A stretch of 64,000 nt of DNA from Chitinophaga sp. E66 (GTDB taxonomy: Bacteria; Bacteroidota; Bacteroidia; Chitinophagales; Chitinophagaceae), in contig CP079103.1 in assembly GCA_019285755.1 (NCBI GenBank), positions 5,055,001 to 5,119,000 of the forward strand, in the 5' to 3' direction. The translations under genes were made by a program, and so were the position numbers. Position 1 is the stretch's first letter. The number at the start of each line of letters is the position of its first letter. Of this stretch, positions 1 through 10,417 are shown piece by piece. The notes beneath the pieces were generated by a model. The model was given only the letters and a program-made list of their open reading frames with translations. It was not told the origin of the DNA and did no database searches.

Positions 1-2016
1 GGGTTGAGGAAACCCAGCGCCGCCACGGGAATGGCCACTACGTTGTAGATAAAGGCCCAGAAAAGATTCTGTTTGATAGTGAGGTAGGTATGTTTCCCCA
101 GCCCCATGGCCAGCGGCAAAGCGCCGAGGTGGTTATTGAGGAGGATGACGTTCGCGCTCTGCATGGCCACCTGCGTTGAATCGGAGAGCGAAACGCCGAT
201 GGTTGCTTTGGCCAGCGCCGGCGCATCGTTGATGCCGTCGCCCACCATGGCCGTGGGGGCTTCCTGCATGAGGGCATCTATTTTCCCGAGCTTATGCTTT
301 GGGGATTGCTCCGCATACCAGGCGTCCATGCCCAGTTCTTCCGCCATTTCACGGCACTTGCGGGTGGTGTCTCCGCTGAGTAGTATGGTCCGGATGCCGG
401 AAGCTTTGAGGCTGTCGATGACGGTCCTGGCTTCGGGGCGCAGCTCGTCGGTGAAGTTGAGCCAGCCTGCCAGGGCGCCGTTTTTCAGGAGGTAGATGTT
501 ATGGGAATCGTCGGTGGTCACTACTTTGGCGAGGAGGTACGATCCCAGCTTCCATTCGTTGCCGTCTTTATCGCTGGCCTGCATGCCCAGTCCTTTGATC
601 TCGCGGACCTGGCGCAGCGTGGTTTCCGGGACGCCTTTCCATGCAGTGGTAATGGAGCGGGCGATGGGGTGCGAGGAATACTTTTCCAGGCTGAAGACGA
701 GCGAGCGGAAGGTTGCTTCGTCGATGCCGATGGCCTGCCACTGGCCTATCTGTAGTTTCCCGGTGGTGAGGGTGCCGGTTTTATCGAATACGATCTGCCG
801 GATATTGCGGAACTGTTCGAGCGTGTTAGCGCCTTTGATGAGGATGCCATTACGGGCGGCCCTTCCGAGCCCTACCATTACCGCCGCAGGCGTGGCGAGG
901 CCCATGGCGCAGGGGCACGCGATCACGAGCACGGCGATCGCCCGCATCATGGCTACCTGCAATTCGTTCCGCCGATAAAATACCATCCCAGGAATGTTAG
1001 CAGCGCGATCCCAAGTACCACCGGCACGAAGATGGCGCTGATACGGTCGGCCAGCTTCTGCATGGGGGCTTGTTGCCCTGCGCCTGTTTCACGAGGTCGA
1101 TGATATAAGACAGCACGGTATCTTTCCCCGTTGCCGTGATGTATACTTTGATGGACCCGTCTTCCATGATGGTGCCGCCGATGACTTTATCCTTCTCCTG
1201 CTTACCGACAGGCGCACTTTCGCCGGTGATCATCGACTCGTTGACATGCCCGGAGCCCCAGTAAATGGTGCCGTCCATGGGTATTTTGTCGCCGGTGTTG
1301 ACGAGTACGCGGTCGCCGGTGCGCAGGGCGCTGTTATCCACTTCGTCGATATGCTCTTCGCCGTTTTCATGGACGTGGAGCCTTCGCGCGGTGGTATGCT
1401 GTAGCCGCGCCAGTTCGGCGATGGCGGTGGTGGTAGATTTCACGGAGCGCTCTTCCAGCAAATTACCGAGGAAAACGAGCGTCAGGATGGCCGCCGTGGT
1501 TTCGAAGAAGAGGTAGTCCTCCCCATTCCTGGATGGCGCCGATGAGGCTATAGGCGAAGGCGGCGGTGGCGCCCAGTGTTACGAGCACGTCCATATTGGC
1601 GACGCCGTTGCGCAGGGAGCGGAAGGCGCTGGTACCGAAGTGCGCCATGCCCACGAGGTATACGGGCAGGGTGAGGGCGAATTGAATCCACGGGTTATGC
1701 AGCCAGTGCCAGCTCACCAACATATGCAGGAGCAGCGGGGCGGTGAATATGGCGCAGAAAATAAATTTGAAGGTGAGGGTGGTATAGAAGGGCCTTGCGC
1801 GGGCATCTTCGCCCGGGAGCACTACTTCATAACCGAGATTATTGATGCCGTTGATTACTTCCTTAGCGTCTGTCCCCTGGGGAGGTTGAAGCGCAATTCT
1901 TCGGTGGCCACGCTGATCGCGACATCTTCCATGCCTTTGTTCTCGAGGTATTTGGAGATGGTAAGCGCACAGCTGGAGCAGTTCATGCCTTTAACTTTGC
2001 AACTGATCGTTTCCAT
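1..2016 (-). CDS. copA: Copper-translocating P1B-type ATPase, partial (C-terminus off window)
   Basis: Integral membrane pump that uses ATP to export Cu(I). Read from 2016 downwards it shows an N-terminal heavy-metal-associated domain with GMNCSSC, transmembrane helices, the actuator motif TGES (near 1220), the metal-binding CPC motif in a helix (near 910), the phosphorylation motif DKTGTLT (near 770), an SSHPIA nucleotide-binding motif and GDGINDAP (near 240). CPC followed by A-M is typical of copper pumps. The reading frame breaks near 1880, at a C4 run near 1521 and at a G5 run near 1064; adding one base at each restores one continuous protein of at least 670 residues. The last transmembrane helices run off the left edge. 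Start chosen because the metal-binding domain begins METISCKVKGMNC. Confidence 0.93.
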
Positions 2017-2020
2017 TCCC

Positions 2021-2028
2021 CAAAATTA
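2021..2028 (-). promoter_or_regulatory. Candidate -7 element (TAATTTTG) for copA
   Basis: The complement reads TAATTTTG, a perfect match to the Bacteroidota -7 consensus TAnnTTTG. It lies only about 5 nt before the copA start codon, so transcription from it would give an almost leaderless mRNA. No well-spaced -33 box was found, so it could be a chance match. Confidence 0.35.
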
Positions 2029-2259
2029 CTCCCCGATACCCGCAAACCCATATGATTTTAATGCAACGGCGGTGCTATTTCCCAAGGTGGGCGGGCCGTT
2101 GCGGCCTCCGGCAGGGCATTTCGCCCAAAGGCCGGAATTATTGCAACAAGGGTGCTTTTCAACCGTATAACCTGCCATTGAATACCCTTAAATGCGGCAT
2201 AAAACGGCCGTAAATGCGCGGGAATTGCTAAATTTAGGCTTTGATAAGGGCAGACACGT

Positions 2260-2719
2260 ATGAAATTGACTTTTTCTCTGGAAGAATTACCGGAAGCGGC
2301 CCGCCAGTTATGGGCCAACTTCCCGAAGGCGCGCGTTTTTGCGCTCAACGGCGAAATGGGGGCGGGTAAAACCACCTTCGTCAAAGCCCTCTGTGCCGCC
2401 AAAGGCGTTAACGGCGCTACCGCAAGCCCCACTTTTTCCATCATCAACGAATACCGGTATAAAGACGGCCGGGAACAGGACAGGATCATCTACCACCTCG
2501 ACCTTTACCGCCTAAAAAACCTGGAAGAAGCCGTGGAAGCAGGCGTGGAAGACTGCCTCTATCATGCCTCCGCGGTCTCGTTCGTAGAATGGCCCGATAT
2601 CGTCGACGCCATCCTCCCGGCGGATACGGTACATATCTTCCTCTCCGTAACCCCGACCAAAAACGCAAGCTGGTGGCGGGCTCCGCCGATCCGGGGAATT
2701 CAAGCCATCCCTGCAATAA
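2260..2719 (+). CDS. tsaE: tRNA threonylcarbamoyladenosine biosynthesis ATPase TsaE
   Basis: Small P-loop ATPase that works with TsaB and TsaD to make t6A at position 37 of ANN-decoding tRNAs. The Walker A motif GEMGAGKTTF lies at about residues 30-40, followed by the family motif SPTFSIINEY and the Walker B-like region HLDLYRL; FVEWPD is also typical. As read, the frame runs on to 2775, but restoring one C in the C4 run near 2655 and one G in the G4 run near 2695 gives a C-terminus ending KPSLQ with a stop at 2717-2719, before the promoter of the next gene. That gives about 152 residues, normal for the family. It is divergent from copA. Confidence 0.9.
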
Positions 2720-2725
2720 TAAACG

Positions 2726-2733
2726 TAACTTTG
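2726..2733 (+). promoter_or_regulatory. -7 promoter element (TAACTTTG) for alanine dehydrogenase
   Basis: Perfect TAnnTTTG match located just after the corrected tsaE stop and about 31 nt before the ald start. No clear -33 TTTG at the usual spacing. Confidence 0.5.
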
Positions 2734-2764
2734 GAAGCGACCCAAACATACAACTGTCATCAAT

Positions 2765-3981
2765 ATGGAGCATAGGCCAAAACCTGTAGTGAGTGCCGGT
2801 TTCACGTATTCGCCCCTGGAGGAGACGCTGGACATCCCGCAGAAGAATTCCCGCCTTTTCATCGGGATACCGAAGGAAACCTCCTTCCAGGAAAACCGCA
2901 TCGCGCTGACGCCCGACGCAGTTAGCATCCTGACCAATAACGGACATCATATCGTAGTAGAACATAAAGCGGGAGACGGCTCCCACTTCTACGACACCGA
3001 CTATTCGGAAGCCGGCGCGGAAATCGTGTATGACAAGAAAGAAGTCTTCAAGGCGGATATCATCGTGAAGTCCGCCCCGCTGAACGACGAAGAAATAGAG
3101 CTGCTGCACCCCATCAGATCGTCATCTCGCCCATTCACCTGGCCGTTTTGCGGGCAGAGCAATTGCAGAAGATGATGGACAAGCGCATCACGCTGCTGTC
3201 TTACGAAAACCTGAAAGACGATTCCGGTACATATCCCATTGTGCGCGCCATGAGCGAGATTGCCGGTTCGGCGGTAATGCTCATTGCAGGGCAATACCTC
3301 AGCACGAGCAGCCGCGGCAAAGGCATCCTGCTGGGCGGCATCACTGGTATCCCGCCAACCAAGGTGGTGATCATCGGCGCGGGGATCGTAGGTGAGTTTG
3401 CCGCCAGAACGGCGCTGGCGCTTGGTTCTTCTGTAAAAGTATTCGACAATAATATCTACAAGCTCAAGCGCCTGCAGAATAACATCGGCGTACGCCTCTT
3501 CACCTCAGTGATCCAGCCGCGGGTGCTCGCCGAGCAACTGCGGACGGCCGACGTGGCCGTGGGCGCCCTGTCTTCCCAGAGCGGCCGTACCCCAATAGTA
3601 GTCACCGAATCCATGGTGAGCCATATGAAGACCGGCTCCGTGATCGTAGACGTGAGCATCGACCGGGGTGGCTGTTTCGAGACGTCGGAAGTTACCTCCC
3701 ACGAAAATCCCGTCTTCAAGAAATATGACGTTATCCATTACTGCGTCCCTAACATTCCTTCCGGGTTTGCTGGCACGGCATCACAGGCTATCAGCAACGT
3801 GCTGATGCCCCTGCTGATCGAAGCGGCGGATGATGGCGGGTTCGAGAACCTCGTATGGATCAAGCGCGGCGTAAGGAACGGGATATACCTGTATAAAGGC
3901 GCCCTCACCAATTACCACCTGAGCGAAAAATTCAAGCTTAAGTACACGGACCTGGAGCTCCTCCTCGCCGTAAAAGGATAA
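2765..3981 (+). CDS. ald: Alanine dehydrogenase
   Basis: NAD-dependent enzyme interconverting L-alanine and pyruvate plus ammonia, cytosolic. The N-terminal AlaDH/PNT catalytic domain begins after about 30 residues with RLFIGIPKETSFQENRIALTP, continues through GAGDGSHF-like and DIIVKSAPL segments, and is followed by the Rossmann domain with VVIIGAGIVGEFAAR and the C-terminal NIPSGFAGTASQA stretch. One frameshift at the C4 run 3109-3112 (LHP|HQIVISP) is repaired by one added C, giving about 405 residues. A member of the pyridine nucleotide transhydrogenase alpha family is the alternative, but length and the C-terminus favour Ald. Bounded by its own promoter and terminator. Confidence 0.9.
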
Positions 3982-3983
3982 AC

Positions 3984-4011
3984 AAAAGGCTGACCATCGG
4001 TCAGCCTTTTT
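3984..4011 (+). terminator. Bidirectional intrinsic terminator after ald
   Basis: Hairpin AAAGGCTGACC-ATC-GGTCAGCCTTTTT directly after the ald stop. The A-run on the left arm makes it serve the converging uppP operon as well. Confidence 0.88.
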
Positions 4012-4038
4012 CAATATATGTTCGTTGATAATCGCTGA

Positions 4039-4820
4039 CTAGCGATTGATATAAATAGTCGCCAGAATAACGATACCCACTACAATACGGTAATACCCCA
4101 CATCTTAAACCCGAACTTCTGCAGGGTTCCGATAAAGAACTTGATGGCGAGCATGGCCACGATGAAGGCTACCACGTTACCGATGAGGAGCAGCCGGATA
4201 TTGTCCGGGGAGCTGGTAAGGATTTCATGGTGTTTCAGGAGCTTGTACCCTGTGGCGGCGGCCATGGTGGGAACGGCCAGGAAGAAGGAGAACTCTGCCG
4301 CGGCATGGCGGGTCAGTTTCTGCTGCATGCCGCCGATGATGGTGGCCGCGCTGCGGCTTACACCGGGGATGAGGGCGATACATTGGAAAAGACCAATGCG
4401 GATCGCACGGAAATAATCCATCTCTTCATCTGATTTGATCGTGGGGTTCTGGAACCACTTATCTACGAATATCAGCACAAAGCCGCCCAGCAACAGCGTG
4501 GTGCCCACAATGGCAGGACTTTCCAGCGCTGCGTCGATATAATCATTGAACAGGTACCCCATGATCAGCGCGGGCAATACGCCCAGGATGAGCTTCACAT
4601 AGAATTGCCATTTCCCGAAATCGATAAACTTCTTCCAGTACAGGACCACCACCGCCAGGATCGCGCCGAGCTGGATGGCTACTTCAAACAGTTTGGTAAA
4701 TTCGTCTTCATTGATGCCCATCAGGCTGCTGGCAATGACCATATGGCCGGTGGAGGAAATGGGGATGAATTCTGTCAGTCCTTCGATAATGGCTATAATA
4801 ACGGCTTCTAATGTGCTCAT
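4039..4820 (-). CDS. uppP: Undecaprenyl-diphosphatase
   Basis: Integral membrane phosphatase that recycles undecaprenyl pyrophosphate to the monophosphate carrier used for peptidoglycan and other envelope polymers; overproduction is linked to bacitracin resistance in other bacteria. The first family motif (EGLTEFIPISSTGHM, residues about 13-27) and the second (PGVSRSAATI, about 155-165) are both present with their catalytic Glu, His and Arg/Ser residues, within about seven hydrophobic helices. The frame shifts at the C4 run 4096-4099; adding one base changes the tail to a normal hydrophobic C-terminus ending IYINR with a stop at 4039-4041 (about 260 residues). It is the last gene of ftsX-DUF3098-uppP. 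Confidence 0.94.
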
Positions 4821-4888
4821 GTTTCAAATAAGAAAAGCGATGAGGCTGTCATCGCTATGATTTACAATTCGGGTTACGGTGTTGGCGA

Positions 4889-5139
4889 TTAGTCTTTCGT
4901 TTTGCGCATAATGGCCAGGCTTCCACGGCGAGGCCGAGGAGGATCACGATGGGGGCCAGTGTGATACGGCGAAAGCTGTACACTTCCTCAGGCGAAAAAC
5001 GGGCAGGATCATCGGAGCTGCCGCCCATCATCAGGAGGAACCCGATCACGATCAGGACGGCGCCCGCCAGCATCAGCTGGTAATTGCCTTTCCCGAAGAG
5101 GGATTTGGAAGTGGACGGTTTGCTGGTTTCTTTAGACAT
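4889..5139 (-). CDS. DUF3098 family small membrane protein
   Basis: About 83 residues with a basic, Ser/Lys-rich N-terminus and two predicted membrane helices (LMLAGAVLIVIGFLLMM, and a C-terminal LAPIVILLGLAVEAW). Between the helices is the DDPARFSPEEVYSFRRITLAP segment that is characteristic of DUF3098. Function unknown; its conserved position between ftsX and uppP in Bacteroidota suggests an envelope or division-related role (inference). A missing G near 4913 shifts the last residues; the repaired tail ends RKTKD with a stop at 4889-4891. Confidence 0.85.
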
Positions 5140-5159
5140 ATCGGTAAATTAAGTTTGAA

Positions 5160-6031
5160 TCAATATAAATCGTCGAGTTTCAGTTTGAGGTATTTCATCA
5201 CCGAGCGGTGCGTGCTCAGGAGGGAAATACCGATGCCCAGTACGATGAGCCCTATGAACAGGAGCCCGGTCAGCCAGTAATCGCGCATCCCGCGGAGGCC
5301 CGGCAGGGCGGATTCCGCGAAGTAGATCAGCGCCACCAGGCAGGCGATCGCCAGTATGGCGCTAAGCCCCCGTTGATGATGCTGCGGCGGTCGAACGGTT
5401 TGGCGATGAACCAGCGCGTGGCGCCCACCATCTGCATCGTTTTGATGAGGAAGCGGTTGCTATACATGGCCAGGCGGATGGTATTATCGATCAGGAACAG
5501 TACCACGATGCACATCAGTCCGCTGATCACCAGCAGTACCACCCCGATTTTCTTGGCTATCTCCAGTACTTCGGACACCAGCGATTTCTGATAATACAGT
5601 TCGCGGACGTTGGCGCGGCCCTGGATCTGCTGCTCGATGACCTTCAGGCTGTCTGGCTGTACATAACGGGCGTACAGGCTGATGTCGATGCTGGAATAAA
5701 GGGGATTGAAGCCCAGCACGGCGAAATTCTCTTCAGGGTTCTCCCGCTTGAACTTCTCGGCGGCCATCTCTTTGGATACGTACTGGATCTTCTTGACGTA
5801 AGGCATTACCGCCAGGGAGTCCCGCAGGGCAAGCGCCTGGTCTTCCTTGACATTATCGCGCAGGATCACCTGCAGCTCGATATTCTCCTTGTAATATTCG
5901 CTGAGATTCTTGGCATTGATCATGAAAAGCCCCAACACACCCAGCAGGATGAGCACGAGGGTCACCCCGATGATGGCGTATATATATGAAGGCTTCGATT
6001 TCTTTGCTGACATTTTCCCAGGTTGAGCCAT
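5160..6031 (-). CDS. ftsX: Cell division protein FtsX (permease-like subunit)
   Basis: Membrane partner of the FtsE ATPase; the complex couples septation to activation of peptidoglycan hydrolases. The protein has a cytoplasmic basic start (KKSKPSYIYAIIGV), a first transmembrane helix, an extracytoplasmic loop, and three C-terminal helices (VVLLVISGLMCIVVLFLI, an ILAIACLVALIYF segment after repair, and a last one before DDLY). One missing G in the G run near 5370 shifts the C-terminal third; repair gives about 290 residues ending KLDDLY. The first Met (MAQPGK) is chosen because this start is usual in related FtsX proteins. First gene of a three-gene operon; no ftsE is adjacent. Confidence 0.92.
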
Positions 6032-6078
6032 TCGTCTATAGTTTAGGAGCGAAAATAATAAAAATTGGCAGTTATGTT

Positions 6079-6086
6079 TACTTTTG
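6079..6086 (+). promoter_or_regulatory. Candidate -7 element (TACTTTTG) upstream of leuS
   Basis: Perfect TAnnTTTG match about 117 nt before the leuS start, within the ftsX-leuS divergent region. A -33 box at standard spacing is not evident. Confidence 0.35.
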
Positions 6087-6173
6087 CCATCCCAAACGGT
6101 ATTTTAACATTTTTTATTATATGGTAAAAGGCCCGTTGGAAAATCTTTGCGAATAAGTAATTTACAATAAAGC

Positions 6174-6194
6174 GCCCGGCATTACCGGGCTTTT
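6174..6194 (+). promoter_or_regulatory. Leader hairpin with T-run just before leuS
   Basis: GCCCGG-CATTA-CCGGGC followed by TTTT, ending 8 nt before the leuS start codon. It looks like a small intrinsic terminator inside the leader. It could act as an attenuator, but no leader peptide or T-box features were recognised. Confidence 0.35.
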
Positions 6195-6202
6195 GATGAT
6201 TT

Positions 6203-8971
6203 ATGGAGTACAATTTCAGGCAAATCGAGCGGAAATGGCAGGACCACTGGGTGAAATCAGGCGCCTACAAGGTTAGCAACGACAGTAACAAGCCCAAGTG
6301 CTATGTGCTGGATATGTTCCCCTACCCCTCCGGGGCCGGGCTCCACGTGGGGCACCCCTCGGTTTTATCGCATCGGATATCTATTCCCGTTACAAACGGC
6401 TCAAAGGTTTTAACGTTCTCCACCCCATGGGGTACGACGCCTTCGGCCTTCCGGCGGAACAATACGCCATCGAGACCGGCCAGCACCCGCCGTGACCACA
6501 GAAGCCAATATCCGCACCTTCCGGCAGCAGCTCGATAATATCGGGTTCTGCTACGACTGGTCGCGCCAGATCAATACCAGCCACCCCGGCTATTATAAAT
6601 GGACGCAGCACATCTTCCTCCAGCTGTTCGGCAGCTGGTATAACCGCCATGCCGCCAAAGCCGAGCCCATCGAAACGCTCGTGCGCATCTTCGAAGCGGA
6701 AGGCAACATCCACCAGGAATGCCCCGGCGACCGCAGCATCCGCTTCAGCGCCGACACTGGAACAACTGGAGCTATGAGGAACAACAGCAGACCCTCATGG
6801 AATACCGCCTCGCTTACCTCGCATATGCCGAAGTAAACTGGTGCCCCGCCCTGGGGACCGTTCTCGCCAACGACGAAGTCATCAACGGCGTGAGCGAACG
6901 CGGCGGCCATCCCGTCATCAAAAAGAAAATGCGCCAGTGGTTCCTGCGCATCACCGAATATGCGGACCGCCTCCTCGAAGGCCTCGAATCCGTGCAGTTC
7001 AGCGAAGCCATGAAAGACATGCAGCGCAACTGGATCGGCAAGAGCCAGGGCGCCGAGATCAAGTTCAACGTAGCCGGCAGCCTCGATAATATCGTCGTGT
7101 ACACCACCCGCCCGGACACCATCTTCGGCGTAGACTTTATGGTCCTCGCGCCCGAGCACGAGCTGGTAGACGGCATCACCACGCCCGAACAAAGCCAGGC
7201 CATCAGCGACTACCGCGAATACGTGCAAAGCCGCTCCGAGCGCGAACGCATGGCGGAGGTTAAACAGATCACCGGCTGCTTCACCGGCGCTTACGCAGTA
7301 AATCCCTTCGACGGCCGAAAGATCCCCATCTGGATCTCCGAGTACGTTCTCGCGGGTTACGGCACCGGCGCCATCATGGCCGTTCCCTGCGGAGACGCCC
7401 GCGACTTCGGCTTCGCCAAACACTTCAATATCCCGATCACGAATATCATCGGCGACGCCTTCAACGGCGAGGAAGCCAATCCCACGAAGGACGCCATCCT
7501 TCAGAACAGCGACTTCCTCAACGGCAAGCCCATGCGCGAAGCGATGGACCTGGTGGCCGATAAGATCGAGCAGTTAGGCATCGGCAAGCGCCAGATCAAC
7601 TACAAGATGCGCGACGCGGGCTTCAGCCGGCAGCGCTACTGGGGCGAGCCCTTCCCGATCGTGTTCCGCAACGGCGTTCCCGAAGCTATGGACTTCGCCG
7701 ACCTCCCGCTGGAGCTCCCGCATGTGGAGAATTACCGTCCGGGTGAAGAAGGAGAAGGCCCCTGGCGAATGTGACCGAGTGGGTAAACCTGCCCTCCGAA
7801 CCGGGCACTTCGTTAAAGCGCGAGACCAACACCATGCCCGGCTACGCTGGTTCCAGCTGGTACTTCCTCCGCTATATGGACCCCAACAACACTGAAACTT
7901 TCTGCGACCGCAAGGTTTCCGATTACTGGGGTCAGGTAGACCTCTACATCGGCGGCACCGAGCATGCGGTAGGCCACCTGCTGTATAGCCGTCTGTGGAC
8001 GAAGGTATTGTTCGACCTGGGGCTCATCGGGTTCGAAGAGCCTTACAGGAAACTGGTGAACCAGGGGATGATTACCGGCAGCTCCGTCTCGTGTACCGTG
8101 TCAGGGGAACGAACCAGTTCGTTTCCGCCGGTCTGCGCGATAAATATGAAACCGACGAGCTTCATGTGGACGTGAATATCGTAGATGGCTTTGAGCTGGA
8201 TACGGAAGCGTTCAAAAATGGCGCCCTGATTATGCCTCGGCACAGTTCATCCTGGAAGACGGCAAATATATCTGCGGAACGCTCTCTGAAAAGATGAGCA
8301 AAAGCAAGTTCAATACCGTGAACCCCGACATGCTGGTGGAGAAATTCGGCGCCGATACGTTCCGGATGTACGAGATGTTCCTCGGCCCCATTGAGCAAAG
8401 CAAGCCCTGGGAGACCAAGGGTATCGAAGGGGTACACCGTTTCCTGAAGAAGACCTGGCGTTTGTTTTATGATGAGAACAAGGGACTGGTGGTGAATGAC
8501 GGCGCCTTCGGCGGATGATCTGAAAATACTGCACAAAACGATCCGCAAGATCGATGAAGACTGCGAGCGCTTGTCGTTTAATACGGCCGTGAGCGCGTTC
8601 ATGGTGTGCGTTAACGAACTGACGGATCTGAAATGCCACAAAACGGCCGTGCTGGAACAATTGCTGGTGTTGCTGACGCCTTATGCGCCGCATATGTGTG
8701 AAGAACTGTGGGCCGCCATCGGCAATAGCGGTTCTGTACTCGATGCGCCGTTCCCGGTGTTCGAAGAGAAGCATGTGGTAGAATCCATGAAGGAATACCC
8801 TGTTTCCGTAAACGGCAAGCTGCGTACGACCATCAACATTTCGCTGGATAAGGAAGCTGCGGAAGTGGAGCAGATCGCTTTGGCGAATGAGATCGTGCAA
8901 AAGTGGCTGGAAGGGAAAGAGCCGAAGAAGATCATCTTCGTGAAAGGTAAAATGATCAACGTGGTGGGTAA
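6203..8971 (+). CDS. leuS: Leucyl-tRNA synthetase
   Basis: Class I aminoacyl-tRNA synthetase charging tRNA-Leu. The HIGH-type signature sits in PYPSGAGLHVGHP (residues about 40-52). The CP1 editing domain shows TTRPDTIFGVDFMVLAPEH and GTGAIMAVPCGDARDF, with the Asp that prevents misediting. The catalytic core includes TNTMPGYAGSSWYFLRYMD and IGGTEHAVGHLLYSR, then KMSKSKFN near 8294, followed by the anticodon-binding domain. At least seven frameshifts break it (near 6357, 6490, 6760, 7762, 8085, 8240 and 8505), mostly in C or G runs. With one G added near 8966 the protein ends KMINVVG at 8969-8971, the usual ending and ahead of the terminator; unrepaired, it runs to 9035. About 922 residues, normal for the family. 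Confidence 0.93.
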
Positions 8972-8994
8972 GCCCGTTGTTTCGAATATGGAAG

Positions 8995-9024
8995 AGGCGC
9001 CTCAATTTTGGGGCGCCTTTTTTT
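8995..9024 (+). terminator. Intrinsic terminator after leuS
   Basis: Nine-pair stem AGGCGCCTC / GGGGCGCCT with a short loop followed by a run of seven T. Its position supports the leuS stop at 8971 rather than 9035. Confidence 0.88.
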
Positions 9025-9099
9025 GTTTGATCTGAAATAAATAAACCCCTGCATTTCATCGAAGTGTCGTATTTTCGTACAAAATCCTCCTAAAACCAC

Positions 9100-10417
9100 A
9101 TGTTGATAGAATTTAAAGTATTTAATTACCGCTCCATTGGCGAAGAACAAACATTTAGCTTGATTCCAAATCTGGCTTATGATGAGCATAATGAAAATAT
9201 CATAGATTTTCATGGTCATTCCGTTCTAAATGCCGCTGCTATTTATGGCAATAATGGCAGTGGTAAAAGTAATTTACTATCTGCAATGGCATTATTGGAC
9301 AAATTAGTCCATTTATCAGCGCGCACCTCTTCTACAACTCCATTGCCCTATGACCCATTCCTGCTGAAGAAAGAATTTTCCGATAAGCCCACGAAGTTTG
9401 AAATCATATTTGTTACTGAAGGCAATCGATATAAATATGGTATCGAGTTTTTAGCTAAAAAGGTCATTAGGAGTGGTTATATAAAAAGGTAAGTCACGTG
9501 AATTGCTTCTTTTCGGCCGGGAGGAAGATATTATTGAGCCAACGAATAGTCTAAAGGGAAATAAGACCGTGATCGACGCGGCAATAGAAGCAACAAGACC
9601 AAATGGGCTTTTCCTCTCCTCTTGCGATATGTTAAATGTTGAGGAAGCTAAAACTATTATGAAATGGTTTAATAAATTCTATAGTCTCAATGGCATTGAT
9701 ACGGAAGCACATGAAATACGTACGGTTTCAATGTGGGATGATGGGAATATGAAAGCGACGATTAATAATTTCATGAATAACTTAAATCTTGGGATTGTTG
9801 GAATAAATGTGTCTAAGAAGGCATTTGATGAAACAGATTTGCCTGCTCGCATTAGCGAAAGTCAAAAAGATTGCTGATCGAAAGCCTTAAAGACGCCCAA
9901 GGATATTCCGTTTCAACGACGCACCGCATGTATGATGAATATGGGAACCAAACCGATCAGGAAATTTCATGGCCACTAGATGAAAGGGAATCACAAGGAA
10001 CTATTAAAGCATTTCACCTAAGCGGCCCCATCATATCTGTACTTTCGACAGGTGGCGTTCTGGTGATCGATGAAATAGAAGCCAAAATGCATCCGATTAT
10101 TACATTAAATACAATTAATCTTTTTTAGATAGAAAAACAAATCCTAAAGGTGCTCAGTTAATTTTTGCCACACACGACACAAATCTCCTTACTTATAGCA
10201 CGCTGCGAAGAGACCAGATCTATTTCACAGAAAAAAACAAGTGGGAGTCGACCGAGCTCTACTCTTTGTCGGGAATCATTTATCCGGAAACTAACCAGAA
10301 AGAGCGCCCCGATACTAACAAGGAGAAAAGGTACTGGAAGGAAGATATGGAGCTATTCCTTATTTAGGTGAACCAATAAAGTTTACTAATCCCAATAATT
10401 ATGGGCAAGAGGGGTAA
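9100..10417 (+). CDS. AAA-family ATPase (AAA_15/AAA_21, RloA/AbiLi-like) of a defence-type pair
   Basis: Predicted SMC/ABC-like ATPase. The N-terminus MLIEFKVFNYRSIGEEQTFSL and the Walker A AIYGNNGSGKSNLL (residues about 44-58) are typical of COG1106 proteins. Near the C-terminus are VLSTGGVLVIDEIEAKMHP (signature-like plus Walker B) and LIFATHDTNLL (switch histidine). The gene is broken by four single-base losses, at an A5 run near 9485, an A5 run near 9866, a T6 run near 10121 and a GG near 10341; repaired it encodes about 439 residues. The repaired stop TAA at 10415-10417 overlaps the next start by 17 nt, so the pair is translationally coupled. Base composition is clearly AT-richer than the neighbours, suggesting horizontal transfer. 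Role in phage defence is inference from the partner. Confidence 0.85.

Noticed and set aside
6593..7423. Minus-strand ORF of 276 codons within leuS
   Set aside because: Antisense to leuS, low-complexity Ala/Asp/Val-rich composition, no motif.
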